Positions 26,858-36,134 of a stretch of DNA of 64,000 nucleotides are shown here, in pieces (position 1 is the stretch's first letter; every line of letters begins with the position of its first letter). The notes below the pieces were generated by a model. It worked only from the letters and a program-made list of their open reading frames with translations, was not told where the DNA came from and did no database searches. Made by a program: the position numbers and the translations under genes. This DNA comes from Gaiellasilicea sp963705515 (lineage in GTDB: Bacteria; Actinomycetota; Thermoleophilia; Gaiellales; Gaiellaceae). The stretch is taken from contig CAVPJV010000007.1 of the NCBI GenBank assembly GCA_963705515.1, forward strand, positions 62,001-126,000, given 5' to 3'.

Positions 26858-28195
26858 GTGCTCGATCCCAAGGCCTTCAAAGCCTACGACGTCCGCGGCC
26901 TCTATCCAGACGAGCTGGACGAGGACGGCGCGTACGCGATCGGCCGCGCCTACGTCGAGCAGTTCGGGCCGAAGCAGATCGCCGTCGGCCGCGACATGCG
27001 GCTCTCCTCCCCGTCCATGTCCGCGGCGTTGATCGAGGGCGCCGTCGACGGCGGCGCGGACGTGCTCGACCTGGGGCTGGTCGGGACGGAGATGGTCTAT
27101 TTCGCCGTCGGCGAGCTCGGTCTCGACGGCGGTGTCTGCGTCACCGCGTCACACAACCCGAAGCAGTACACCGGGATGAAGATCGTGCGCGAGGGAGCGC
27201 TGCCGGTGGGCGGCGAGTCGGGGCTGCTGGACGTGCGAGACCGCGCTCTGAAGCCGTTCGGCCCGCCCGCGACGCGCGGTCAGGCGACGGCGAAGAACAT
27301 CTGGGACGGATTCGTCGACAAGGTGCTCTCGTTCGTGGACGTCTCCGCGATCGAGCCGCTCAAGGTCGTGATCGACGCGGCGAACGGGATGGCCGGCGCG
27401 ATGCTGCCGCCCGTGCTCGAGCGCCTGCCGATCGACGCGGTCACCTGCTACTTCGAGCCCGACGGGAGCTTCCCCAACCACGAGCCCAACCCGCTGCTGC
27501 CGGAGAACCGGGAGTTCATCGTCGCGAAGACCCTGGAGGAGCACGCCGACCTCGGTGTCGCCTACGACGGGGACGCCGACCGCTGCTTCTTCGTCGACGA
27601 CACCGGCGAGTTCGTGCCGGGCGACTTCGTCACAGCGCTCCTCGCCGAGTCGATCCTGCGGAAAGAGCAGGGCGGCAGCGTCATCTACGACGTCCGCGCG
27701 AGCCGCGCCGTCCCGCAGACGATCGAGCGCGCCGGCGGCACCGCGCTGATCAACCGCGTCGGCCACGCCTACATCAAGCACCGCATGCGCAAGGAGGGCG
27801 CCGTCTTCGGCGGCGAGGTCTCGGCGCACTACTACTTCCGCGACTTCTCCCAGGCCGACTCCGGCGTCGTCCCGTTCCTGCTCCTGCTCGAGCTGATCTC
27901 GGGGAGCGGCCGCAAGCTCTCCGAGATCCTTGCGCCCTACCGCGAGCAGTTCTTCCTCACCGGCGAGATCAACACACCCGTCGCCGACGTGCCGTCGAAG
28001 CTGCAGGAGCTACAGGAGCGCTACGCCGACGGCACCGTCACCCATCTCGACGGGATCTCGGTCGACTACGACGACTGGCACTTCAACGTGCGCCCCTCGA
28101 ACACCGAGCCGCTCCTGCGCCTCAACCTGGAGGCGTTCTCGCAGGAGCAGATGGAGCGGAAGCGGGACGAGGTGCTCGACCTGATCCGCTCGTGA
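26858..28195 (+). CDS. Phosphomannomutase/phosphoglucomutase
   Basis: A 445-residue alpha-D-phosphohexomutase that interconverts hexose 6- and 1-phosphates for nucleotide-sugar synthesis. The N-terminus is FKAYDVRGLYPDELDE. The active phosphoserine loop is TASHNPKQYTGMK near residue 97, the Mg loop is AYDGDADRCFF near 235, the sugar-binding loop is FGGEVSAHYYFRD near 320 and the phosphate-binding loop is RPSNTEPLLRLN near 412. All four are intact. The start is GTG 26858; the stop overlaps the GTG of the thioesterase gene (GTGA at 28192). Confidence 0.93.
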   Translation: MLDPKAFKAYDVRGLYPDELDEDGAYAIGRAYVEQFGPKQIAVGRDMRLSSPSMSAALIEGAVDGGADVLDLGLVGTEMVYFAVGELGLDGGVCVTASHNPKQYTGMKIVREGALPVGGESGLLDVRDRALKPFGPPATRGQATAKNIWDGFVDKVLSFVDVSAIEPLKVVIDAANGMAGAMLPPVLERLPIDAVTCYFEPDGSFPNHEPNPLLPENREFIVAKTLEEHADLGVAYDGDADRCFFVDDTGEFVPGDFVTALLAESILRKEQGGSVIYDVRASRAVPQTIERAGGTALINRVGHAYIKHRMRKEGAVFGGEVSAHYYFRDFSQADSGVVPFLLLLELISGSGRKLSEILAPYREQFFLTGEINTPVADVPSKLQELQERYADGTVTHLDGISVDYDDWHFNVRPSNTEPLLRLNLEAFSQEQMERKRDEVLDLIRS

Positions 28196-28653
28196 CGACG
28201 ATCGAGCTCGGCCGGGTCACCGACCGCAAGCCGCCGTTCAAGTACTCGGCGATCGCCCGCGTCTGGTTCTCGGACACCGACGCGCAGGGAGTCGTCTACT
28301 ACGGCCGCTACCTGCCCTACTTCGACCACGCCAGGACGGAGTACCACCGCCACCTTGGCGGCTCCGGGCCGTGGATCGCGGGACGCGACTTCGTCATGCG
28401 CGCCTCGACGGTCGAGTACCGCGCGCCGGCCCGCTTCGACGACCTGCTCGAGATCTTCGTCCGGGCGGCGCGGATCGGGCGCACGAGCACGACCTACGAG
28501 TGCGCCGCCTACCGGATGGAGGACGACGAGCTGATGGTGACCGCGACGCAGACGCTCGTCCTCGTCGACCTCGCGGAGCGTCGCCCAGCCGAGATCCCGG
28601 ACGAGTACCGCGGCCTGATCCGCTCCTTCGAGGGCGCGGATCTCGAAGCCTGA
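28192..28653 (+). CDS. Acyl-CoA thioesterase, 4HBT hot-dog fold
   Basis: A 153-residue single hot-dog domain protein of the YbgC/4-hydroxybenzoyl-CoA thioesterase family. The catalytic signature is WFSDTDAQGVVYYGRYLPYFDHARTEY compressed at residues 24-50: Asp of SDTDAQG and the following VVYYGRYL. FVMRASTVEYRAPARFDD and TQTLVLVDL follow as strands. It hydrolyses short acyl-CoA or acyl-ACP thioesters. The GTG start at 28192 overlaps the phosphomannomutase stop. About 270 bases without a gene follow; they contain only GC-rich inverted repeats and the response-regulator promoter region. Confidence 0.85.
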   Translation: MTTIELGRVTDRKPPFKYSAIARVWFSDTDAQGVVYYGRYLPYFDHARTEYHRHLGGSGPWIAGRDFVMRASTVEYRAPARFDDLLEIFVRAARIGRTSTTYECAAYRMEDDELMVTATQTLVLVDLAERRPAEIPDEYRGLIRSFEGADLEA

Positions 28654-28886
28654 CCGACCGCACGGGTGGAGAGAGGCGGACGCCCTAGCCCCCATCCCGC
28701 AGTCGCAGAAGACGCCCTTGGGCGGCGCGCCCGCCGAAGATGTGGCCTCTCCGGACGGGCGCCGCAGTCGCCCGCAACCCCTCTCCCCTTATCTCACGTT
28801 GTAGTCGGAATTTCGCTCCCGTCCATCCCCTGATCGAGCTACCCCCCTCGATCGAGGGATGATCCCCCGTTCGAGTGAACCTCGTT

Positions 28887-28891
28887 CTTAG
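28887..28891 (+). promoter_or_regulatory. CTTAG box upstream of the response regulator gene
   Basis: A TTCTTAGG motif lies 34 bases before the response-regulator ATG at 28925. It matches the boxes repeated upstream of the ABC permease, the first secreted-protein gene and htrA. Here only one clear copy is present, so autoregulation is suggested but weaker than at htrA. Confidence 0.35.
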
Positions 28892-28924
28892 GCGGCGTTC
28901 ATGTCCATGCGCAGAATGTCCCCC

Positions 28925-29602
28925 ATGAGGATCCTGGTCGTCGACGACGAGCCCGCCGTGCGGGAGTCACTCCGCCGAGCGCTGCAGCTCGAGGGCTACG
29001 AGGTCGAGCTCGCGGGCGACGGGCAGGAGGCGCTCGACCGCCTCAGCGAGAACACCGTCGACGCCGTCGTGCTCGACGTCTCGATGCCACGGCTCGACGG
29101 GCTCGAGACCTGCCGCCGGCTCCGCAGTCAGGGCAGCGCTCTGCCGGTGCTGATGCTGACCGCACGGGACGAGGTCGCAGACCGCGTCGCCGGTCTCGAC
29201 GCGGGCGCCGACGACTACGTCGTCAAGCCGTTCGCGCTCGAGGAGCTGCTGGCGCGCCTGCGGGCGCTGCTGCGCCGAGCCGCGCCGGCCGAGGACGGCG
29301 ACGTGCTCCGCTTCGCCGACGTCGAGCTCGACCCGGCCACGCGCGAGGTGCACCGCGGCGGGGACGCGATCGAGCTGACGCGCACCGAGTTCACGCTGCT
29401 CGAGCTCTTCCTGCTCAACCCGCGCCAGGTGCTGACGCGCTCGATCATCTTCGAGCGCGTCTGGGGCTACGACTTCGGCTTCGGCTCGAACTCGCTCGAC
29501 GTCTACATCGGCTATCTCCGGCGCAAGACCGAGCAGGGCGGCAAGCCACGCCTGATCCAGACGATCCGCGGCGTCGGCTACGCACTTCGCGAGGCGGCGT
29601 AG
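28925..29602 (+). CDS. OmpR-family response regulator (MprA-like)
   Basis: A 225-residue regulator. The receiver domain (residues 1-120) has VVDDEP, the phospho-acceptor Asp in AVVLDVSMPRLDG near 50, MLTARDEV and YVVKPF. The winged-helix domain follows with the OmpR signature LTRTEFTLLELFLLNPRQVL and RKTEQGGKPRLIQTIRGVGY. I prefer ATG 28925 (MRILVVDDEP) to the earlier ATG at 28901. It is followed by a cognate histidine kinase 58 bases on. The arrangement and the htrA gene in the same cluster recall MprAB-pepD of mycobacteria. Confidence 0.9.
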   Translation: MRILVVDDEPAVRESLRRALQLEGYEVELAGDGQEALDRLSENTVDAVVLDVSMPRLDGLETCRRLRSQGSALPVLMLTARDEVADRVAGLDAGADDYVVKPFALEELLARLRALLRRAAPAEDGDVLRFADVELDPATREVHRGGDAIELTRTEFTLLELFLLNPRQVLTRSIIFERVWGYDFGFGSNSLDVYIGYLRRKTEQGGKPRLIQTIRGVGYALREAA

Positions 29603-29657
29603 GCTTGACGGAGCCGCCAGGAGCGGAGGTGTCGGCTTTGCCGGCACCGGAGCGGGA
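29596..29657. repeat. Intra-operon spacer repeat with GGCTTTGCC hairpin (copy A)
   Basis: About 62 bases filling the gap between the response regulator and the histidine kinase. They include the response regulator stop codon and end in GGAGCGGGA, which serves as the kinase's ribosome binding site. It is nearly identical to the reverse complement of 45047-45111. Its centre is an inverted repeat around TTT (CCGGC arms). Confidence 0.65.
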
Positions 29658-29660
29658 GCC

Positions 29661-31069
29661 GTGAGCTTTCGCGCCCGGCTCACCCTTGCCGTTGCGCTCG
29701 CGGTCGCGATCGCGGTTGCGGCGACGTCGGCGATCACCTACGCGCTCGTGCGGAACGAGCTCCGCGGCCAGGTCGACGACGCTTTGCGCGAGCGCGTCGG
29801 AGTCCCTCTGCGCGTCGGCACCGACCCCGGTGACCGGCGAGCCGCAGCTCGACCTGCCGCAGAATCGCTTCGGCGGAGCCGCGGGGATCACGCAGCTCAT
29901 CACCTCGGATGGAGACGCGATCGTTCCCCCCGGGTCGACCGTCGACCTACCGGTCACCGAGCGAGCGCGGTTGACCGCAGCGGGGGACCGTGGCCCATTC
30001 TTCGTCGACGTGCGTGTCTCGGGCACGCATCTGCGTGTCTACACGCGTCCCCGTCAACCGTCCCGGGCTCGCATTGCAGATCGCGCGACCGCTGGACGAG
30101 GTCGACGCTGCACTGGACCGGATCCGGGTGCTCCTGTTCCTGATCGCCGCCGTCGGGATCGCGCTCGCGGCCGCACTCGGGCTCGTCGTCGCGAAGGCCG
30201 TGCTCGCACCGGTCCAACGGCTGACCAGGACGGCGGAGGAGGTGTCGGAGACGCGCGACCTCTCGCGCCGGATCGACGCATCCGGCACCGACGAGCTCTC
30301 GCGGCTCGCGGCGACGTTCAACACGATGCTCGGGGCACTCGAGGACTCGGCGCGGGCACAGCGCCAGCTCGTCTCCGACGCGTCGCACGAGCTCCGGACG
30401 CCGCTGACCAGCCTGCGCACGAACATCGAGGTGCTCGCGCGCGACCAGGCCATGCCCGCCGCGGACCGGGAGGCCCTGCTGCGCGACGTCACCGAGCAGC
30501 TGACGGAGATGACGGCGCTGATCGCGGAGCTGGTCGAGCTCGCGCGCGGCGACCAGGCACCGGCCGAGCCGGAGGACGTCCGCCTCGATCTCGTCGCCGC
30601 GGACGCGATCGAGCGCACCCGCCGCAACCGGCCGGGCGTCAGCTTCAAGCCCGAGCTCGAGGAATCGCTGATCCGGGGCGTCCCGGCGACAGTCGAGCGT
30701 GCCGTCTCGAACCTGCTCGACAACGCGGCGAAGTGGAGCCCACCGGGCGGCGAGGTCGAGGTGACGGTGCGCGACGGCGAGCTGACCGTGCGCGACCACG
30801 GCCCCGGGATCGACGAGGCCGACCTTCCGTTCGTCTTCGACCGCTTCTACCGGGCGCCGTCCGCGCGCGGGATGCCGGGCTCCGGCCTCGGGCTCGCGAT
30901 CGTCCGCCAGGTGGCGGAGGCGCACGGCGGCACCGTCGTCGCCGACCGCGCCGACGGCGGCGGCACGCTCATGAGGTTGAGCCTGCAACGCGAAGTCTTA
31001 AGCCCGTTCTTAGGCGAGCATGGTTCGATCCGTCCGTGTTCTACCTCCGCTACCTGCGCGCCGAGCTGA
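29661..31069 (+). CDS. Sensor histidine kinase (MprB-like), two frameshifts
   Basis: A membrane histidine kinase of 468 residues after correction. TM1 is ARLTLAVALAVAIAVAATSA; an extracellular domain follows; TM2 is VLLFLIAAVGIALAAALGLV; then HAMP, the H-box SDASHELRTPLTSLR, N-box VSNLLDNAAKWS, G1 DHGPGIDEADLPFVFDRFYR and G2 GSGLGLAIVRQ. The frame shifts near 29820 and 30050, both in CCCC runs, and each can be fixed by removing one C. 1409 minus 2 bases is 469 codons, so sequencing insertions are likely. It starts at GTG 29661 and probably phosphorylates the adjacent regulator. The C-terminal codons overlap the ABC permease start region. Confidence 0.85.
30997..31013 (+). promoter_or_regulatory. 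Paired CTTAA/CTTAG boxes before the ABC permease
   Basis: TCTTAAG at about 30996 and TTCTTAGG at about 31007 are spaced 12 bases apart (CTTA at 30997 and 31009), inside the 3' end of the kinase gene and about 25 bases before the permease GTG. They match the boxes at htrA. Confidence 0.4.
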
Positions 31070-32721
31070 CCCGACGCCGAGGCCGCACGATTCTGACGCT
31101 GCTCGGCCTCGCCGTCGGCGTCGGCCTCGTGATCGCGATCTCGAGTCTCTCGAAGGGTCTCGACGAGGCGCAGAGCGCGACGCTCGACCCGCTCGCGGGC
31201 ATCGGCACCGACCTGACCGTGACGCGCGCCGCGCAGGAGGATGCGGGCGGCGGGCCGTTCGGCGGCGGCGGCGGCGGGCGCGACGTCGTCGAGGCGAACC
31301 AGGCCGTGATCACCGACCTCTCCAAGCTCGGCAAGGCCGGGACGCACTTCGTCCACGACTTCTTCCTGCCGGGGACGCAGCTGACCTTCACCGAGGCGCA
31401 GGCGAAGGAGATCGCCGGCCTCGAGGGCGTCGCCGCGGTCTCGTCCGGCCTCACCCTTCAGGCCGTTCACCAGGAGGGCAAGGTGCCGAAGATCGTCGCG
31501 CAGATCCAGACCGGCGGCGACCAGATCGATGTCAACCGGGCGATCACGCCGCCGACGGCGGCCGAGCAGGCGAAGATCCGCGACTGCCTCGCCAAACAGG
31601 GCGTCACACTGCCGCAGCAGGGGCAGGGCGGCGGCGGCGCCAATCCCGGCGGGCTCGGCGACCAGCAGGGAGCGGGCCCCAGCGGGGGCGGGATCGGCCC
31701 CGGCGCGTTCGCGAGCTGCCTGCCCGAGCGGATGCAGCGGTTCCGCGCGACGATCACGACGCCGCGGGAGACGCTGCAGCAGGTGCTCGACCCGCCGCAG
31801 ACCGACATCACGAGCGAGTCGTACACGATCGGCGGCGTCCAGATGGGCGACCCGGACATGGGGCTCGTGACCACGTCGCAGGTCATCGCGGGGCGCTACC
31901 TGAAGGGCGGGCGCGAGGCACTCGTCTCCGCGACGTACGCAGGCCGGAACTCGCTGAAGGTCGGGTCGAAGCTCGAACCTGAACGGGACGTCGTTCACGG
32001 TCGTCGGACTCGTCGAAGCCGCCGCTCGGCGGCCAGGGCGTCGACGTCTACCTGCCGCTCGCGCAGCTCCAGAAGCTCTCGGGCCAGAAGAATCTCGTCA
32101 ACGTCGTGCTCGTCCGCGCCGACGACAGCGCCTCCGTGGCCGCCGTCGAGAAGCGGATTGCGAGACACCGTACGACCAGGCGGAGGTCGCGAGCGCGAAG
32201 CAGGTCGCCGGCACCATCAGCGGCTCGCTCGTCGACGCCGCCAACCTCTCGCACAACCTCGGCCTCGCCCTCTCGATCGTCGCCGCAGTCGCCGCGTTCC
32301 TGCTCGCGGCGCTGCTCGCGCTCTCGTCCGTCGGCAAGCGGGTGCGCGAGCTGGGCACGCTCAAGGCGCTCGGTTGGACGCAGGGCAAGGTCGTGCGCCA
32401 GGTCGCCGCCGAGTCGCTCACCACGGGCGTGCTCGGCGGCGTCCTCGGCGTTCTCCTCGGCGTCGCGGTCGCGTTCGGCGTCGGCGGCGTTCGGACCGAC
32501 GCTGAGCGCCAGCTCGACGACCGGCGGCGGCAGCCTCTTCGGTGTCGAGCAGGCGACTCGCACCACGTCCGACGCCGTCTCGCTCGTCGGCGCCCGTGGG
32601 TGTCTCGATCATGGTCGGCGGCTTCCTTCTCGCCGTCCTCGGAGGCCTGCTCGCCGGCGCGGCGGGCGCAGCTCGGGCCGCACGCCTCCGCCCCGCCGAT
32701 GCTCTCAGGACGGTCGAATGA
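31036..32721 (+). CDS. MacB/FtsX-type ABC transporter permease, multiple frameshifts
   Basis: An export-type permease. TM1 is near the N-terminus (TILTLLGLAVGVGLVIAISS) and a large extracytoplasmic domain with a Gly/Pro-rich insert follows. Three C-terminal helices (LGLALSIVAAVAAFLLAALL, then LGGVLGVLLGVAVAFGVGG, then MVGGFLLAVLGGLLAGAAG) complete the FtsX domain. The frame breaks near 31975, 32020, 32155, 32490 and 32597. Four apparent insertions and one deletion leave 561 codons, and the ending LRPADALRTVE is exactly in phase with the TGA that overlaps the ATPase ATG. GTG 31036 (VFYLRYLRAELTRRRG) is the start. Either the sequence is poor here or the gene is decaying. Confidence 0.75.
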
Positions 32722-33418
32722 GCCAGTGCGAGCTGATCGACGTCGGCAAGGCCTTCGTCCGCGGGCAGCTCATCGTCAACGCGCTGCAGGACGTGAGCCT
32801 GACGATCGAGGCGGGCGAGTTCGTCGCGCTCGAGGGCCCGAGCGGCTCCGGTAAGACGACGCTGCTCCAGCTCCTCGGCGCGCTCGACCGGCCCTCCAGC
32901 GGACGCATTCTCTTCGAGGGACGCGACCTCGCCCAGCTTCGCGACGGGGAGCTTGCCGAGCTCCGCCTGCGCTCGTTCGGATTCGTCTTCCAGCAGTTCA
33001 ACCTGATCCCGACGCTGACCGCGCTCGAGAACGTCCAGGCGAAGCTCGCCCCGACCGGAGTCTCCGCGGTCGGGCTGCGCCAGCGCGCGCGAGGCGCTCC
33101 TCGCCGAGGTCGGCCTCGCGCGAGCGCGCCGATCACCTGCCGGCGCACCTCTCGGGCGGCGAGCAGCAGCGCGTCGCGATCGCCCGCGCACTCTCCGTCG
33201 AGCCGCACGTGATCCTCGCCGACGAGCCGACCGGCAATCTCGACTCGACGACCGGGAGCGAGATCATCGACATCCTCGCCGGCCTCGCCGCCGACCGCGG
33301 TACGACCGTCATCGTCGCCACCCACGACGCGGGCCTCGCCGGCCGCGCGCAGCGTCGCCTCGGCATCCGCGACGGCCGCCTCGCCGCAGCGCCGGCCGTC
33401 GCGGCCGCCAACTCTTAG
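32718..33418 (+). CDS. ABC transporter ATP-binding protein (LolD/MacB type), two frameshifts
   Basis: Partner of the preceding permease (ATGA overlap at 32718). Walker A is GPSGSGKTTLLQLLGAL, Q-loop VFQQFNLIPTLTALENVQ, signature HLSGGEQQRVAIARALS, Walker B VILADEPTGNLDS and switch VIVATHD. Frames break near 33088 and 33113, each by one apparent extra base in CG-rich runs; 701 minus 2 bases is 233 codons. The family usually exports lipoproteins, peptides or drugs from the membrane. Its TAG stop lies inside the first CTTAG box of the next promoter. Confidence 0.85.
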
Positions 33419-33452
33419 GAACTTCTACGGCCGCCGCTCAGGGCGTTCTTAG
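33414..33452 (+). promoter_or_regulatory. CTTAG box array before the first secreted-protein gene
   Basis: CTTAG at 33414, CTACG at 33425, CTCAG at 33437 and CTTAG at 33448 give spacings of 11, 12 and 11 bases. The helical phasing fits side-by-side dimers of an OmpR-family regulator. The next gene starts at 33507. Confidence 0.5.
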
Positions 33453-33506
33453 GCCGCCCACGGAAGCTGGGTGTGTCAACGCAACGCACCCGAAAGGAGC
33501 AGGCAG

Positions 33507-34171
33507 ATGAAGGCACTCAAGCTCAAGATCGCCGGCGGCACGGCTGCGCTGGCTGCCGTGATCGGCGGCGGCGCTGCCGTCGCCGCGAACCAGCTCTCGC
33601 CCACGGAGGAGAGCGACGCGATCGTCGCGGATGCGGCCAAGCAGCTCGGCGTCAGCGCCGACAAGCTCGACGCGGCGCTGAAGCAGGCGCTCGAGAACCG
33701 GGTCGACGCCGCCCTCGAGGCGGGCACGATCACGGCGGCGCAGGCAGCCGAGCTGAAGCAGCGGATCGCAGACCGGTGAGGTCCCGCTGGTCGGGATCGG
33801 GCCCGGCTTCGGTCATCGCGGCGGCCACCACGGCTTCGTCGACTTCGCCGCGGCAGCCGACTATCTCGGCATCACCGAGGCGAAGCTCCGCGCCGGCCTC
33901 GAGAACGGCGACACGCTCGCCGAGATCGCGAAGGCCAACGGCAAGACCGCGGCGGGGCTCGAACAGGCGCTCGTCGCCGCCGCCAAGGCCGATCTCGACG
34001 CAGAAGGTCGCGGCCGGCCAGCTGACGGCGGCCCAGCGGACGTCGATCCTCGCCGACCTCGAGTCGCGCATCGACGACGTCGTCAACGGCGAGTTCGCGT
34101 TCGGCTTCCGCGGCGGGCCTGGCGGGCCTCCGCCGAGCCTGGAGCCGAGCGCCGCAGGCCCCGACGCCTGA
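33507..34171 (+). CDS. Secreted helical-repeat protein, paralogue A (two frameshifts)
   Basis: An exported protein of about 220 residues. It begins with a signal peptide or anchor (IAGGTAALAAVIGGGAAVAA), then two related modules: ESDAIVADAAKQLGVSADKL with ALKQALENRVDAALEAGTIT, and later VDFAAAADYLGITEAKLRAG with LTAAQRTSILADLESRIDDV. The Gly/Pro-rich end reads FRGGPGGPPP. Frames shift near 33776 and 33998, each by one apparent extra base (665 minus 2 = 221 codons). The ribosome binding site AAAGGAG precedes ATG 33507. A paralogue lies at 35438, on the other side of htrA. I do not know its function; a stress-induced envelope protein is likely from context. Confidence 0.65.
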
Positions 34172-34197
34172 CGCTCGCGTTCCCCTCCCCTCCCGCG

Positions 34198-34223
34198 CCC
34201 CGGCCGGTCCCCCACGGCCGGGG
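34198..34223 (+). terminator. GC hairpin after the first secreted-protein gene
   Basis: Nine-base arms CCCCGGCCG and CGGCCGGGG around an 8-base loop. There is no strong T-run, so it may be a rho-assisted or weak terminator separating the upstream genes from the htrA promoter. Confidence 0.4.
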
Positions 34224-34234
34224 CCGCGCGGATT

Positions 34235-34272
34235 CTTAGCCATTTCTTAGGTGCATCTCAGCTTCGGCTTAG
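34235..34272 (+). promoter_or_regulatory. Four direct repeats at exact 11-bp spacing upstream of htrA
   Basis: CTTAG at 34235 and 34246, CTCAG at 34257 and CTTAG at 34268: four 5-bp boxes each 11 bases apart. This is the geometry used by PhoB/OmpR-class regulators, which bind direct repeats on one DNA face. The array is 53 bases before the htrA ATG, so the promoter must lie within or just after it. Confidence 0.6.
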
Positions 34273-34324
34273 ACGCGACTGGTCTGCTGATGTCACGACG
34301 ACGTACTCGAAAGGAACCACGGCC

Positions 34325-35410
34325 ATGCAGGTCTTCAAGAACTCACGCACAGCACTCGCGACCGCGATGATGAGCGCCGCCCTCCTGGGCGCGGCGAGCG
34401 TCGCGGCGCTCACGATCGTTTTCGACGACAGCACGTCCACGGCGACGCCGGCCCAGGTCACCGTCACGAGCGCCGCCACCGCGGCGCGCTCCACCACTGA
34501 GACGGTCGGCGAGATCTACAAGCAGAGCGGCGACTCGGTCGTCGAGATCACCGTCACTTCGGCGGGTCAGGCGAGTCCGATGGGCGGGACCGACGGCACG
34601 CAGCAGGCGACCGGGTCCGGCTTCGTCTACGACACCCAGGGGCACGTGGTCACGAACCAGCACGTCGTCGACGGCGCCCAGTCGGTGTCGGTCAAGTTCG
34701 CGAACGGCAGGACGTACTCGGCCACGGTTGTCGGCGCCGATCCGTCGACCGACCTCGCCGTGATCGACGTCGATGCACCCGCATCGCTGCTCAAGCCGCT
34801 CGAGCTCGGAGACTCCTCGGCGGTCGAGGTCGGCGACGGCGTGATTGCGATCGGCAGCCCGTTCGGGCTCGAGCAGACGGTCACGACCGGCATCGTCAGC
34901 GCGCTGCACCGTCAGATCACCTCGCCGAACAACTTCTCCATCGACAACGCGATCCAGACCGACGCGGCGATCAACCACGGCAACTCGGGCGGCCCGCTGC
35001 TCGACATGCACGGCGACGTGATCGGCGTCAACTCGCAGATCGAGAGCGACTCGGGCGGCAACGACGGCGTCGGCTTCGCCGTCCCGTCGAACACGATCTC
35101 GCGGATCGCCGGCGCCCTGATCGACAACGGCTCGGTCGAGCACGCCTATCTCGGCGTCGCGATCGACGACTCCACCGCCACCGCCGGCGCACGCCTCGCC
35201 GAGGTGCGCTCTGGGACGCCCGCAGCCCGGGCCGGTCTCAAGAGCGGCGACGTGATCACGAAGGTCGGCGGCACGACCATCGGCTCGGCCGACGAGCTCC
35301 GGCGGCTCGTCGACTCGAAGCAGCCCGGCGACCAGGTCGAGCTGACCGTGACGCGAAACGGCACGACCCAGACCGTCACCGTCACGCTCGGCACGCGCCC
35401 GAGCGCCTGA
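34325..35410 (+). CDS. HtrA/DegP-like serine protease with PDZ domain
   Basis: A 361-residue membrane-anchored S1C protease. An N-terminal membrane helix lies at residues about 12-35 (MMSAALLGAASVAALTIVF). The catalytic triad is visible: His in VVTNQHVVDGA near 112, Asp in DPSTDLAVIDV near 142 and Ser in NHGNSGGPLLDM near 221. A single PDZ domain occupies about 265-355 (AYLGVAID, GLKSGDVITKVGGTTI). It degrades or refolds damaged envelope proteins. Unlike most of its neighbours the frame is intact. Context (an MprAB-like system upstream, boxes at -53) matches mycobacterial pepD. Confidence 0.93.
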   Translation: MQVFKNSRTALATAMMSAALLGAASVAALTIVFDDSTSTATPAQVTVTSAATAARSTTETVGEIYKQSGDSVVEITVTSAGQASPMGGTDGTQQATGSGFVYDTQGHVVTNQHVVDGAQSVSVKFANGRTYSATVVGADPSTDLAVIDVDAPASLLKPLELGDSSAVEVGDGVIAIGSPFGLEQTVTTGIVSALHRQITSPNNFSIDNAIQTDAAINHGNSGGPLLDMHGDVIGVNSQIESDSGGNDGVGFAVPSNTISRIAGALIDNGSVEHAYLGVAIDDSTATAGARLAEVRSGTPAARAGLKSGDVITKVGGTTIGSADELRRLVDSKQPGDQVELTVTRNGTTQTVTVTLGTRPSA

Positions 35411-35437
35411 TCAGCCAGCGACCGAAGGGAGCACGAC

Positions 35438-36134
35438 ATGAAGAAGCGCACGAAGCTCGCAGCAAGCGCCGGCGCCGCCCTCGCCGTGGTCGGCGCCAGC
35501 GGCGCCGTCGCCGCCGACCGGCTGACGCCGAAGGAGGAGAGCAAGGCGTCGTCGCGGACGCGGCCAAGCAGCTCGGCGTCGACCCCGCGAAGCTGAACGA
35601 CGCGCTCCAGAAGGCACTCGAGAACCGGATCGACGAGGCGGTCAAGGCGGGGTGGCTGACCGAGGCGCAGGGGAGGACGATGAAGCAGCGGATCGAGAGC
35701 GGCGACTTCCCGCTCTTCGGCGGGGCCGGTTTCGCCGGCCCACGAGGGTTCGCCCACCGCGGCTTCCGCGACCTCGACGTCGCAGCTGCGTTCCTCGGCG
35801 TCAGCGAGGACGCCCTGCGCCTGCGGCTTCGGGACGGGGACACGCTCGCGGAGGTCGCGAAGGACAAGGGCAAGTCCGTCGACGGGCTGGTCGCGGCGAT
35901 CGTCGCTGGGACGGCGAAGCGCCTCGACGAAGCGGTCGCGGCCGGCCGGATCACCAAGGCACAGCGCGACGAGATCGTCGCCGGCCTGAAAGAGCGGACG
36001 ACGGCGATCGTGAACGGTGACTTCCCGGCCCTCAGGGGCCGGGAGGTCCCGGCTTCGGCCGCAACTTCGGCCCTCCCGGCTTCGGCCCGGGCTTCGGCGG
36101 CCCGCGCGAGGTCGAGCCGGACGACGCCGCCTAG
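35438..36134 (+). CDS. Secreted helical-repeat protein, paralogue B (two frameshifts)
   Basis: About 232 residues once two missing bases (near 35545 and 36045) are restored; 697 plus 2 = 233 codons. It follows the layout of paralogue A: signal peptide (LAASAGAALAVVGASGAVAA), LTPKEESKA, DAAKQLGVDPAKLNDALQKA, DVAAAFLGVSEDALRLRLRD, ITKAQRDEIVAGLKER, and a Gly/Phe/Pro-rich end (PGFGPGFGGP). It is 27 bases after htrA and probably in its transcript, with GAAGGGA as the ribosome binding site. The end touches the convergent relA gene at a shared CTAG. Confidence 0.65.

Noticed and set aside
29820..30060. Programmed ribosomal frameshifting in the histidine kinase
   Set aside because: Two shifts at simple CCCC runs with no slippery heptamer or downstream structure, alongside many similar indels in neighbouring genes; sequence error is simpler.
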